Shown here: one piece after another, positions 51,457-59,425 of the stretch
Layout: each line of letters begins with the position of its first letter
Position numbering within the stretch: the first letter of the stretch is position 1
NCBI GenBank assembly: GCA_048267245.1
Contig: JBLWXV010000001.1
Span: 1,860,001 to 1,924,000, forward strand
DNA length: 64,000 nucleotides
Direction of reading: 5' to 3'
Source of the DNA: JBLWXV01 sp048267245
GTDB taxonomy: Bacteria; Bdellovibrionota; Bacteriovoracia; Bacteriovoracales; Bacteriovoracaceae
Program-made: the position numbers and the translations under genes
The notes under the pieces: model-generated
Databases searched by the model: none
What the model was told of the DNA's origin: nothing
The model's input: the letters and a program-made list of their open reading frames with translations, nothing else

Positions 51457-51852
51457 ATGAAGACATTAAAATTGCGCCCCCTGATCACTCAAATTCTCCT
51501 TTTAGGGGCCCTTGCTTATGCCCAGAATGCCCAGAGCTCTGATTTAAAGTCCTGTCAGAGTCTCAATTGCAAAGACACTAAGACCTATCCCAGCAAAGAA
51601 GCTCAAACACAGTGTCTAATCACTAAGCGCGACTGTCACAAGCGCTATCTAGATAGCAAGATTGTTGAACTTAAAAAGACTGGAATCACCGCTGATCAGC
51701 GCAAGAAAATTGTCTCGGCCCTAGAGAAGGCGCGTTCTAAGTCTCGCGCCACTCTTACCGCGCTCAAGGCCAAGGTTAAGATTACTGAGGGAGATTTGGC
51801 CGACATTGATCGCAAGATTAAACAAGTCGAGTCTCTGCCGGCCAAGAAGTAA
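51457..51852 (+). CDS. Small exported protein, unknown function
   Basis: This 131-residue protein has a signal peptide (cleavage near QSS-D or AQS-S), four cysteines in the first part of the mature domain (SCQSLNC and later two), and a Lys/Arg/Ala-rich helical C-terminal half predicted as a coiled coil. It starts 36 bases after the YceI gene. A CATACT box six bases before the ATG may be a -10 element. The stop touches the convergent thiolase gene. No family is recognised. Confidence 0.6.
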   Translation: MKTLKLRPLITQILLLGALAYAQNAQSSDLKSCQSLNCKDTKTYPSKEAQTQCLITKRDCHKRYLDSKIVELKKTGITADQRKKIVSALEKARSKSRATLTALKAKVKITEGDLADIDRKIKQVESLPAKK

Positions 51853-53130
51853 TTAAGCTTCTAAAATTGCCGTTACGCCCATTCCACCTGCCGTACAGAT
51901 AGAGATGATCCCTCTGCCACCACCTCTTTGATTAAGTTGGTGAGCAAGTGAGGCGACAATGCGCGCGCCTGTGGCGGCAAAAGGGTGGCCGAGGGCAAGT
52001 GAGCCACCGCGAAGATTTAATTTTGAGCGATCAATTGAGCCTAGGGCCACTTCGCGCTCAAGTCTCTCTCTACAGAATTTCTCATCTTCAAAAGCTTTAA
52101 AGGTGCACAGAACTTGAGCGGCAAATGCCTCGTGAAATTCATAGAGATCAAAGTCAGCAAGAGTGAGGCCCGCGCGCTTGAGCATGCGAGAGACAGCAAA
52201 AACTGGGGCGATGAGAAGTCCGTCGCGACCAGAGACAAAGTCCACTGCCGCGCTCTCACCCATGACAAGTCTAGCAAGTACTGGAAGCCCGCGCTCCTTA
52301 GCGTAGTCTTCGCTACAGAGAAATACCGCTGCCGCACCATCGGTGAGGGCGGTTGAGTTACCGGCCGTCAGTGTGCCAGCGCCACTCTTATCAAAAGCCG
52401 GTCTCAACTTTGAGAGTGATTCAAGATTGGTATTGGGGCGAACGAGAGGATCTTTAGAGAGTCCTTGAAAGGGGACAATCATCTTGTCATAGAAGCCTTC
52501 TTCATAAGCTTTGGCCGCCTTCTGATGAGACTCCACCGCAAGCTGGTCTTGTGCCTCGCGGGTGATGCCCCAATTTTTGGCCATTATCTCTGTACTCTGT
52601 CCCATGGAGAGTCCTGTGCGTGGCTCTGTAACCATTGGAAGTTTTGGCAGAAGATCTTTTGGCATCAGGCCTTTGAGGGCCATGATTTTATCCATGGTAG
52701 TCTTAGCGTAATTCATCGCCAGTAGGCGATCGGTCATGTTCTTTGAAAATTCAATGGGCAGATCACTGTTGGTGTCGGTTCCAGCGGCGATAGCGCTGTC
52801 AATTTGTCCGATGGCAATTTTTGCGCCCAGAGTGAGTACAGTCTCTAAGCTTGTGCCACAGGCTTTCTGTAGATCAAAGGCCGGCGTCTCAAGTGAGAGA
52901 CCAGAGTCCATGGTTGCCTCGCGGGCCATATTCCAATCTTTGGCGTGCTTATTCACAGCGCCCAGTGAAACCTCACCCAAGCGCTCGCCCTTGAGACCTA
53001 GGTCATTGACAAGGGACTGCATGACTGGCTTTAAAAGCTCGCGGTTAGAGAGTCCCATGTAACTCGTTCCCGACTTACAAAATGGGATACGTCTTCCGTC
53101 AACTATACAAACGTTACGAAGTGTCTTCAT
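51853..53130 (-). CDS. fadI: Acetyl-CoA C-acyltransferase (thiolase, FadI type)
   Basis: This 425-residue thiolase catalyses the last step of fatty acid beta-oxidation, cleaving 3-ketoacyl-CoA. Active-site residues are visible: Cys in LQKACGTSLE, His in YEFHEAFAAQ, His in GGSLALGHPFAATGAR and Cys in SICTAGGMG. The length and the LAMNYAKTTMDKI insert fit FadI/mitochondrial trifunctional beta-type rather than FadA. No hydratase-dehydrogenase partner (FadJ) is adjacent. It converges on the small exported protein gene with no gap. Confidence 0.9.
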   Translation of the reverse strand: MKTLRNVCIVDGRRIPFCKSGTSYMGLSNRELLKPVMQSLVNDLGLKGERLGEVSLGAVNKHAKDWNMAREATMDSGLSLETPAFDLQKACGTSLETVLTLGAKIAIGQIDSAIAAGTDTNSDLPIEFSKNMTDRLLAMNYAKTTMDKIMALKGLMPKDLLPKLPMVTEPRTGLSMGQSTEIMAKNWGITREAQDQLAVESHQKAAKAYEEGFYDKMIVPFQGLSKDPLVRPNTNLESLSKLRPAFDKSGAGTLTAGNSTALTDGAAAVFLCSEDYAKERGLPVLARLVMGESAAVDFVSGRDGLLIAPVFAVSRMLKRAGLTLADFDLYEFHEAFAAQVLCTFKAFEDEKFCRERLEREVALGSIDRSKLNLRGGSLALGHPFAATGARIVASLAHQLNQRGGGRGIISICTAGGMGVTAILEA

Positions 53131-53174
53131 GTCATTCCTTTGTGTTTTAGTGTCGCAAAAATACTTAAACAGGA

Positions 53175-53180
53175 TACAAT
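53175..53180 (+). promoter_or_regulatory. -10 box directly before the PilZ gene
   Basis: TACAAT (five of six matches to TATAAT) lies six bases before the ATG at 53187, and no Shine-Dalgarno sequence is close by. No good -35 box is seen. A leaderless mRNA is likely. Confidence 0.35.
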
Positions 53181-53186
53181 GTTCTT

Positions 53187-53936
53187 ATGAATTTTTTGAA
53201 AAAACTTTTTGCTGGCAAAGAAAAAAAACTGCGCGCTCGTGCTGCGCGGATTCCATCTAACTTTCTCAATAATATTTCACTGCTAGTGGATATTGAAGAC
53301 AAGCCCAGGCGCTTTCCACTGCAAAATATTAGTGAGACTGGATTATCTGTCAGCTGTCCTGGAAATACCAATCTATTTCCCATGGACGAAGTGCTCGAAG
53401 CTGAGGTTACCGCCAAGGGCCGCTCAGTTTTCTTTGTCGCCGAAGTGGTTAGACACTCGGCCGACAACGTGGGACTTAAGATCACTAAGAATGGACGCGA
53501 ATTTAGAAATTTTGTTCAAAACTACTTTCGAGAAGAAATCGCTCTGCTCAAATTCTCTCGCGTGGGCGCTGACAAGCTAAAGCCCGATCCAGACGGCACA
53601 CCCGTTTGGTACCAGGGTGATGACAATTGTGAATTCTACTATGTCTTAGACGCTGCCGGTGAGCTGGTTAAATTTCAACTCACGCTCTTTGGCAACGTAA
53701 TAGAGCGCGACACTAACGGGCAAGTGCACACTCTCATGAGTTGGGAAGACGAGGAAGATGAAGAGGAGGGTGTGGGCGTGAAGGGCAGTACATTGCTGCG
53801 TCGTGGTGCTCTGCAGTCGGCCGAGGATTTGATTCCCCTTACTCGAAAGTTTCTAAGTTTGATGTACGATCTACCTGCGCAGATTAAGTCTGAGGTTGAA
53901 AGCGCCGTCAGCTCGCTCAAGATCCCCAAAGAGTGA
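53187..53936 (+). CDS. PilZ-like domain protein
   Basis: This 249-residue soluble protein has an N-terminal domain with an Arg-rich start (KKLRARAARIPSNF) and PLQNISETGLSVSC, where NISETG matches the [DN]xSxxG PilZ motif; the RxxxR motif is not exact. The C-terminal half is a separate domain with acidic DEEDEEEG and a helical tail. c-di-GMP binding is therefore possible but not certain. It may act with the HD-GYP-like and PilZ-FliG proteins. It precedes SufE by 60 bases. Confidence 0.65.
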   Translation: MNFLKKLFAGKEKKLRARAARIPSNFLNNISLLVDIEDKPRRFPLQNISETGLSVSCPGNTNLFPMDEVLEAEVTAKGRSVFFVAEVVRHSADNVGLKITKNGREFRNFVQNYFREEIALLKFSRVGADKLKPDPDGTPVWYQGDDNCEFYYVLDAAGELVKFQLTLFGNVIERDTNGQVHTLMSWEDEEDEEEGVGVKGSTLLRRGALQSAEDLIPLTRKFLSLMYDLPAQIKSEVESAVSSLKIPKE

Positions 53937-53956
53937 GACAAACGAGGCCCAGTGTG

Positions 53957-53985
53957 TTAGCACTAGGTTAGTTTGACTCTATACT
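53957..53985 (+). promoter_or_regulatory. Predicted promoter of sufE-hemB
   Basis: TTAGCA (53957-53962), 17 bases, TATACT (53980-53985). Transcription would start a few bases before the ATG at 53997, leaving almost no leader. Confidence 0.4.
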
Positions 53986-53996
53986 TGGACTCTTCA

Positions 53997-54434
53997 ATGA
54001 ATTCTATTAATGAACGCATCGATTCACTCATCGCTGAGTTTCCCCAAAATATGACTTGGGAAGATCGCTATAAGAAAATCATGGCCATGGGTCGTGAAAT
54101 GCCGGCGATGAACGAAGACTATAAAACGGAAACAAATAAAGTGAAGGGTTGCCAGTCCCAAGTTTGGTTTCATGTGGATCTTCAAGACTCGCGCATGCAT
54201 TTTCAAGGCGACAGTGATGCCAGTATAGTCAAAGGAATTGTGGCGCTTCTCTTTCGCGTCTATGACGGCGCCACCATTGATGAAGTTCTCTCAACCAAAC
54301 CAACCTTTCTTGAAACCATCGGTCTTCGTCAACACCTCTCAATGAGCCGGGCCAACGGACTTACGGCCATGGTTAAACAAATTGGTCTTTACGCCCTCGC
54401 TTTTAAAGCGCGCGCCCAAATGGAGCAGAAATAA
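53997..54434 (+). CDS. SufE-family cysteine desulfuration protein
   Basis: This 145-residue protein accepts sulfur from a SufS/CsdA-type cysteine desulfurase for iron-sulfur assembly. The acceptor Cys is in KVKGCQSQVW, and LAEFPQNMTWEDRYKKIMAMG and FLETIGLRQHLSMSRANGL are family motifs. I chose ATG 53997, which fits the family N-terminus; an upstream TTG at 53973 adds unrelated residues. It shares one base with hemB (TAATG), so haem and iron-sulfur supply are coexpressed. It could equally be called CsdE. Confidence 0.9.
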   Translation: MNSINERIDSLIAEFPQNMTWEDRYKKIMAMGREMPAMNEDYKTETNKVKGCQSQVWFHVDLQDSRMHFQGDSDASIVKGIVALLFRVYDGATIDEVLSTKPTFLETIGLRQHLSMSRANGLTAMVKQIGLYALAFKARAQMEQK

Positions 54435-55417
54435 TGATCACTCATCGCCCACGCCGCAATCGCATTAATGAAAATATGAGAAGGTTGGTGCGCGAAAATA
54501 TCGTGACCACTCAAGATCTCATTGCTCCACTTTTTCTTAGAGAGGGGAAAAATGAGAAGACTGCAGTCGCTTCAATGCCCGGTCAGTTTCGCCTAAGTGC
54601 TGATCTTCTTCTTAAAGAAGTCGCCGCTCTTGAAAAACTTGGAGTAGGTTGCGTCTCACTCTTTCCGGCCTTGCCAGACCACATTAAAGATCCCCGCGCC
54701 ACCGAATCTGCTAACCCTGAAGGCTTACTTCCACAGACGGTTGCAATGATTAAAGAGGCCCATCCTGATATGCTTGTAATGACCGATGTGGCGATGGATC
54801 CCTATTCTTCTGATGGCCACGACGGACTTGTCGACCCCGAGACGGGCATGATTCTCAATGATGAATCTCTCGAAGTCCTAGGCAATATGGCCCTCAATCA
54901 GGCCCGTGCGGGGGCCGACATCATTGGCCCAAGTGACATGATGGACGGCCGAGTAGGCTACCTTCGTCAACTTCTTGATGACGAGGGATTTGAGCACGTC
55001 AATATTATGAGCTATACCGCGAAGTATGCCTCAGCTTTCTATGGCCCATTTAGAGATGCTCTCGATTCTGCGCCAAAGAAGGGCGATAAGAAAACTTATC
55101 AAATGGACCCTGCCAACGCTCGCGAAGCACTACGCGAACTCTATCTCGATGAGCAAGAGGGCGCCGACATTCTCATGGTCAAACCAGGACTGGCCTACCT
55201 CGATATTATCACGCGTATGCGTGAGGCCACGACCCTCCCCATTGCCGTCTACAATGTGAGCGGCGAGTACGCCATGGTCAAAGCAGCCGCTGAGAAGGGC
55301 TGGCTTGATCACGACAAGACGATGGTTGAAATGCTCACGGCATTTAAGCGTGCAGGCAGCGATATGATTCTCACGTACTTTGCCCGTGAGATGGCCGAAC
55401 TCATCGAGCGTGCTTAA
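54434..55417 (+). CDS. hemB: Delta-aminolevulinic acid dehydratase (porphobilinogen synthase)
   Basis: This 327-residue enzyme joins two 5-aminolevulinate molecules to porphobilinogen for haem. Both Schiff-base lysines are present, in SYTAKYASAFYGPFR and ILMVKPGLAYLD. The metal-site segment reads DVAMDPYSSDGHDG: the cysteines of zinc enzymes are replaced by Asp, as in Pseudomonas-type magnesium-dependent HemB. It overlaps sufE by one base. The stop codon lies in a palindrome shared with the convergent protease gene. Confidence 0.96.
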   Translation: MITHRPRRNRINENMRRLVRENIVTTQDLIAPLFLREGKNEKTAVASMPGQFRLSADLLLKEVAALEKLGVGCVSLFPALPDHIKDPRATESANPEGLLPQTVAMIKEAHPDMLVMTDVAMDPYSSDGHDGLVDPETGMILNDESLEVLGNMALNQARAGADIIGPSDMMDGRVGYLRQLLDDEGFEHVNIMSYTAKYASAFYGPFRDALDSAPKKGDKKTYQMDPANAREALRELYLDEQEGADILMVKPGLAYLDIITRMREATTLPIAVYNVSGEYAMVKAAAEKGWLDHDKTMVEMLTAFKRAGSDMILTYFAREMAELIERA

Positions 55418-55440
55418 GACCTAGAGGTCCTTAAGCACGT
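55410..55440. terminator. Palindrome spanning two convergent stop codons
   Basis: The arms GTGCTTAAGACC and GGTCCTTAAGCAC are complementary apart from one bulged base. The last codons of hemB and of the S1 protease gene at 55421 form the stem. There is no T-run, so it may be a two-way attenuating hairpin. Confidence 0.45.
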
Positions 55441-56353
55441 CCACTTTATTGATGCGAAAGATGCGCTCTTCGCTCTCTTTCTTTGAATTTGATCTGCGTG
55501 CAGATACGTAGCAGCCTTGATCGTGATTAAACTCAAAGTCGTCTGCTCCTTCAATGAGAATCCCTTCGACTTTTCCTGTCGCTTGATTAAAGACCGGTGA
55601 ACCTGAGTTGCCTTGATAAGTATCTAGGTTTGACTGCAGGTAAAAGCGTCTCTTTAAGAGTGTTTCAATTGGCATTTGCCACTCTTGTGCGTTCCATCCC
55701 TTAACCGTTGCGCCGTCTGTGACTTTCATTGGAAGTCCAGAGGGATGGCCAATTACGTAGAGTTTCGTTCCAAAGGCCGGGCGACCAAATTTTCTAAACT
55801 TAAGCGGAGCGCGTCCAACGACTTTGCGATCGAGTTTGATAACAGCGTAGTCTCGCACAGTAAACTTGGTCTCTTCCAATTTTTGCTTGATCACTTTCTT
55901 ACAGCGGTAGACATTGTCTTTTGGAATTGAAGTCAGACCTTCTGTATAGCCAAAGACCCAGTTAAAATTCTCACAATCATCTTCTGATTCAATACAGTGA
56001 CCAGCGGTGACCAGAACATCTGGGGCAACGAGAAAGCCAGAACAGACAGGAAGGGTGACTTGTGAGGCGAAGCGCTCACTTTCACAAAGTCCAAATTCTC
56101 TTTCAAAGGTAACCAGTGGAAAGAGCAATTCATCGGGGTTACTTCGGCTTGGTGAGAGCTTCCAGCGCGCTACCATTCCCGCAACAGACATTGCTTGTTC
56201 GCGGGCATCAGGGTTGCCATAGTCTTCTACTTCGACGCGGTTATCAGCGCCGTAGATAATCTTGGCGGAGGCAAATTCCATGATTGGTCTTGCTTGTGTT
56301 TGGGCACTAAGTCCCAATATGCATAGTAATCCTAAATTTATAGCTAATTTCAT
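55421..56353 (-). CDS. Secreted trypsin-like serine protease (S1), paralogue B
   Basis: This 310-residue exported protease has a signal peptide (cleavage near TQA-R), a pro-region of about 75 residues, and a complete triad: VTAGHC, RDYAVIKL and QGNSGSPV. IGHPSGLPMK, ILIEGADDF and the C-terminal ARRSNSKKESEERIF tie it to the paralogue at 44257. This copy has a shorter pro-region and a longer loop before the SNLDTYQ segment. Both share an YGADNRVE / YGGDDRVE motif in the pro-region, which may mark the cleavage site or substrate-mimic strand. Confidence 0.88.
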   Translation of the reverse strand: MKLAINLGLLCILGLSAQTQARPIMEFASAKIIYGADNRVEVEDYGNPDAREQAMSVAGMVARWKLSPSRSNPDELLFPLVTFEREFGLCESERFASQVTLPVCSGFLVAPDVLVTAGHCIESEDDCENFNWVFGYTEGLTSIPKDNVYRCKKVIKQKLEETKFTVRDYAVIKLDRKVVGRAPLKFRKFGRPAFGTKLYVIGHPSGLPMKVTDGATVKGWNAQEWQMPIETLLKRRFYLQSNLDTYQGNSGSPVFNQATGKVEGILIEGADDFEFNHDQGCYVSARRSNSKKESEERIFRINKVDVLKDL

Positions 56354-56460
56354 GGCCCCTCCCCAGGGTGCTTAAGGCGAGCGTATTGTGCAGCTTGTCC
56401 GGATTTTCCACAACTCTTTGGGTAATCTTTATAGGTATTTGCGTCTACTTTGGGGGAAAG

Positions 56461-57177
56461 ATGACCAGTTTTTTTAATGACTTGCGCGTGCGCCAGCTCT
56501 TTGACCAAACGAGCTCCACCTATTCTTATTTAGTTTGGGAGACGACCAGTCGCCGGGCCGTGCTGATTGATCCCGTTCGCGAACACTTTGAGCGCGACCT
56601 GCGCCTCATTGGAGAACTCGGTCTAAAACTTCAAGGCATCTTGGAAACCCATCTTCACGCCGATCACGTAACTTCAATTTCTCGCTTTAAAGATCACTAC
56701 GGGGATGAATTACTTAGCTATATCGGGGCCGCAGCTTCACCCTCTGGCCACGATCGCTATTTGAATGATGGAGAAGTCCTGGATCTTGGTGGCCACTTGA
56801 AGTTTAAAGTTTTTGCAACACCTGGCCACACCAATTGTAGTTCTTGCTATCACATTGGCGTTTGGGTTTTCACCGGAGATACCTTGCTTATTCGCGGCTG
56901 TGGACGAACTGATTTTCAAGGCGGGAGTGCTGCCTTGCTATGGGAGAGTGTGCGCGCAAAGATTTTTCCCCTTCCTCCAGAAACGATTGTCTTTCCTGGA
57001 CACGACTATAAGGGTTTTAGCTCCAGCACGATTGGTGAAGAGATAGAATTTAATCCACGACTTAATATGAATATTGATCAGCGAAGATTTATTGAAATAA
57101 TGGATGGGCTAGGGTTAGAAAAGCCGCGCTTAATTGATATCGCCCCCGCTAGCAATCGCGAGCTGGGGCGAGTTTAG
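56461..57177 (+). CDS. ETHE1-like persulfide (sulfur) dioxygenase, MBL fold
   Basis: This 238-residue metallo-beta-lactamase fold protein has iron ligands in ETHLHADHVTS, ATPGHTNCSSCY, FTGDTLLIRGCGRTDFQGG and PGHDYKG. The RGCGRTDFQGG stretch is diagnostic for ETHE1-type enzymes, which oxidise glutathione persulfide to sulfite. I chose ATG 56461 after GGGGGAAAG; a longer in-frame start at 56368 adds a membrane-like segment not found in the family. The neighbouring SufE also handles sulfur, but they are not in one operon. Confidence 0.9.
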   Translation: MTSFFNDLRVRQLFDQTSSTYSYLVWETTSRRAVLIDPVREHFERDLRLIGELGLKLQGILETHLHADHVTSISRFKDHYGDELLSYIGAAASPSGHDRYLNDGEVLDLGGHLKFKVFATPGHTNCSSCYHIGVWVFTGDTLLIRGCGRTDFQGGSAALLWESVRAKIFPLPPETIVFPGHDYKGFSSSTIGEEIEFNPRLNMNIDQRRFIEIMDGLGLEKPRLIDIAPASNRELGRV

Positions 57178-57183
57178 AGTAGA

Positions 57184-57318
57184 TTAATGTTTTCTTTGAT
57201 AGTTTGAACGAAGAGCGATCTTTTGCTTTTTGGGCGTAAGAGCTCGCTTGATCATCCAAAGAGTGCTCGCGAGAATCGTCATAGCAGCTACAGTCAATGT
57301 AATGTGTTGAATCGTCAT
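57184..57318 (-). CDS. 44-residue single-helix membrane protein
   Basis: A short frame begins at ATG 57318, six bases after GGAGG, a near-perfect ribosome binding site. The peptide MTIQHITLTVAAMTILAS and onward has one N-terminal hydrophobic helix (about 5-24) and a Lys/Arg-rich cytoplasmic tail (KKQKIALRSNYQRKH). A promoter-like region with a palindrome lies upstream. The longer overlapping frame in another register (57149-57481) lacks a start site and should be ignored. No family is recognised. Confidence 0.55.
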   Translation of the reverse strand: MTIQHITLTVAAMTILASTLWMIKRALTPKKQKIALRSNYQRKH

Positions 57319-57360
57319 GGGTTTCCTCCCGTCTGTGCTCACGTTCCCGTGAGACGCCCC

Positions 57361-57380
57361 ATACGCTTATTATAGCGTAT
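57361..57380. promoter_or_regulatory. Palindrome centred on a -10-like box
   Basis: ATACGCT-TATTAT-AGCGTAT is a perfect inverted repeat with seven-base arms. On the minus strand it contains TATAAT, 43 bases before the 44-residue gene, so a repressor bound here would cover the promoter. No -35 box is clear. Confidence 0.35.
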
Positions 57381-57467
57381 ATTCTACTTATCGCTCTCTT
57401 ATGGGGAAAACTTGAACCTCTAGGGCCATGGTAGCGGGTTTTTGAGTATTTGAGAGAGAGAGTGCCG

Positions 57468-57761
57468 TTATTTTGGGGCAATAACTTCTCTCAGGCGCTC
57501 TAGGAGCTTGGTTTCGTCACCGGCGCGCAGGTCGACATTCCACTCGCCCTGAGGGTAGAGCACACTCGAGATGCCGCGCTCACACTGGCCCAGACAGCCG
57601 GAGCTATTGACTCTCAAAGTGTCTTTGTCGAATTCTTGCTTGCACATACTTTTGAGATTTGAGCGAAAATTTGCCGCCGTCTCTTTGGGGCAGGGACCGG
57701 CGTTCTTATCGCTATAGGTGCAACTGGTGCAGATGAATAGATGGTATTTTGGAGTTTTCAT
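57468..57761 (-). CDS. Thioredoxin-like [2Fe-2S] ferredoxin
   Basis: This 97-residue protein has the thioredoxin-like ferredoxin motifs: FICTSCTY ... GPCPKE near the start and VNSSGCLGQCERG about 40 residues later, supplying four Cys for a [2Fe-2S] cluster. Such proteins occur alone or as NuoE-like parts of larger enzymes. ATG 57761 gives the family start; upstream extension runs into the palindromic repeat at 57811 and is not real. Its redox partner is not in the window. Confidence 0.85.
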   Translation of the reverse strand: MKTPKYHLFICTSCTYSDKNAGPCPKETAANFRSNLKSMCKQEFDKDTLRVNSSGCLGQCERGISSVLYPQGEWNVDLRAGDETKLLERLREVIAPK

Positions 57762-57810
57762 TTTTTCACAAAGTCCTAAATTATCGGTATGATATACGAA
57801 ACGCCATAAA

Positions 57811-57861
57811 GGTGCCAGATGGCTTTTGGGACTCAGGGAGTCCCAAAAGTCATCTGGCACC
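57811..57861. repeat. 51-base palindrome, copy 2 of a dispersed repeat
   Basis: Arms of 24 bases (57811-57834 and 57838-57861) pair with one mismatch, which would be a G-U pair in one RNA strand. The arm begins GGTGCCAGATG and contains CTTTTGGGAC as in the copy at 6045-6093. It lies between divergent genes, 17 bases before the ATG at 57879 and just upstream of its AAAGAGG ribosome binding site. It would place a long hairpin in that gene's leader. Confidence 0.85.
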
Positions 57862-57878
57862 TAGAAAAGAGGTAGACT

Positions 57879-59300
57879 ATGTCATTTTGTCAGATTCTAA
57901 ACCCCAAGCAAAAAGCCCTAGAGATCAATCTTAACGATCGCTTCTATGGAACTTTTGCTGAGATCGGGGCAGGACAAGAAGTGGCGCGCTACTTCTTTAA
58001 GGCCGGTGGTGCCGCGGGAACGATTGCTAAATCTATTTCTGCTTACGACATGACGGTCTCTGATGTTATTTATGGCAAGTGTAAGAGTGGTCGCTACGTC
58101 AGTGAGGAGCGCCTCTCGCAAATGCTTGAGCGCGAGTATGACCAATTGGTTGAGCGTCTCAAAGATGTGCGCCACCCCAATACCTGCTTCTTCGCCTTCG
58201 CTGATACTGTGGCGGCAAAGAGTTTTAAGTATAAGAACGAGGCTCACGGCTGGCTTGGTGTGAAGTTCATGCACGACCCGGGGGCAAATCCTAGTGAAGT
58301 GATCTTGCATGTGCGCATGCTCGATAGAGACAATGCCCAACAACAAGAAGCACTGGGCATTCTGGGTGTGAATTTGATTCACGCCTGCTTTCACCATGCC
58401 ACTAACCACGAAGTCTTTGTCAACGCCCTCATGGAGGGACTCACCACCGAGAGAATTGAAATTGATATGATCCGCTCGCTGGGTGAAGCCTTTAGAGTCG
58501 ATAGTCGAATCATGTCACTTGAACTCGTTAAGAGAAAGTACTGCCGCGTGGTCTACTTTGATGAAGAGGGAACTGTTCACCTGGCCAGTGATAAGCTCTA
58601 TAAGAAAAATATTCTCGTCTCGCGCGGATCTTTTCGCCCACCGACACTCGTTAATATCGACATGCTCGATACCGGACTTGCAAAGTTAAAGACCTCACTT
58701 AAGGCGGCCTCTGAAGACCCCGAGCAGTCGGTGGCCCTGGCCGAAGTCTCTATGAGCAAACTTGTCGAACGCGGTCTGGTAGATAATGACGACTTTCTCG
58801 CTCGTGTAAAACTTCTGGCCTGCCTCAAGCGTCCAGTCCTTCTTAGTAGTTTCGAAAATAGCTATGAACTCAATGAATATCTCACTCGCGTCGGCAAGAA
58901 GCAGGTGGCGTTTGTACTTGGTGTTTATAACGTCGAGCAGATCCTAGAGGAGGCGCGCTATCAAGATCACTCCGGCGGAATGCTTGGCGGACTTGGTGCT
59001 CTTTTTGGAAATAATACCTGCGTCTACGTTTATCCCGCCGCCAATGAAGATGTGGAAGGTGAGATGAGAGATCTACAGACCTTGAAATTTGAGCCTGGCC
59101 TAACACCCCTTATTGAGTACCTCAAGGTTAGTGGGAAACTAACTGCGATAGAGAATGCTAACCCGGCCCTCGCCTCTATCTGGTCGCGAGTGGTACTCGA
59201 TCAAATTCAGAACAATATTTCAGGCTGGGAGAGCATGGTTCCCCCAGAAGTTGCCACTATTGTTAAGAAACAGAAATTATTTGCGGATAAAAAATCGTAG
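57879..59300 (+). CDS. Conserved protein of a widespread family of unknown function
   Basis: This 473-residue soluble protein starts with QILNPKQKALEINLNDRFYGTFAEIGAGQEVARYFF and continues GGAAGTIAKSISAYDM. I recall this pattern from a broadly conserved bacterial family often misnamed as a TonB receptor or nucleotidyltransferase. Later blocks are GILGVNLIHACF and LYKKNILVSRGSFRPPT. No known catalytic motif is apparent. AAAGAGG precedes the ATG by six bases. A palindromic repeat lies just upstream. A cytoplasmic enzymatic role is likely but unproven. Confidence 0.75.
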   Translation: MSFCQILNPKQKALEINLNDRFYGTFAEIGAGQEVARYFFKAGGAAGTIAKSISAYDMTVSDVIYGKCKSGRYVSEERLSQMLEREYDQLVERLKDVRHPNTCFFAFADTVAAKSFKYKNEAHGWLGVKFMHDPGANPSEVILHVRMLDRDNAQQQEALGILGVNLIHACFHHATNHEVFVNALMEGLTTERIEIDMIRSLGEAFRVDSRIMSLELVKRKYCRVVYFDEEGTVHLASDKLYKKNILVSRGSFRPPTLVNIDMLDTGLAKLKTSLKAASEDPEQSVALAEVSMSKLVERGLVDNDDFLARVKLLACLKRPVLLSSFENSYELNEYLTRVGKKQVAFVLGVYNVEQILEEARYQDHSGGMLGGLGALFGNNTCVYVYPAANEDVEGEMRDLQTLKFEPGLTPLIEYLKVSGKLTAIENANPALASIWSRVVLDQIQNNISGWESMVPPEVATIVKKQKLFADKKS

Positions 59301-59425
59301 GATAAGTATTCATGACTAGGTGGTAAAAGAAATTTTAGCTTAACCCTTATAAAAATTAGGCCTGTATCCGAATAAAGATGAGATAGAATTTTTATACTGT
59401 ACGTTGGTTGCAATAGGGTTAATTT

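Noticed and set aside
57149..57481. 110-residue minus-strand frame
   Set aside because: It has no ribosome binding site and odd composition, and covers the better supported 44-residue frame at 57184-57318.
57749..57934. Short frames that begin in or cross the palindrome at 57811
   Set aside because: Their similar peptide stretches (SPKSHLAP) come from the repeat DNA itself, not from related proteins.
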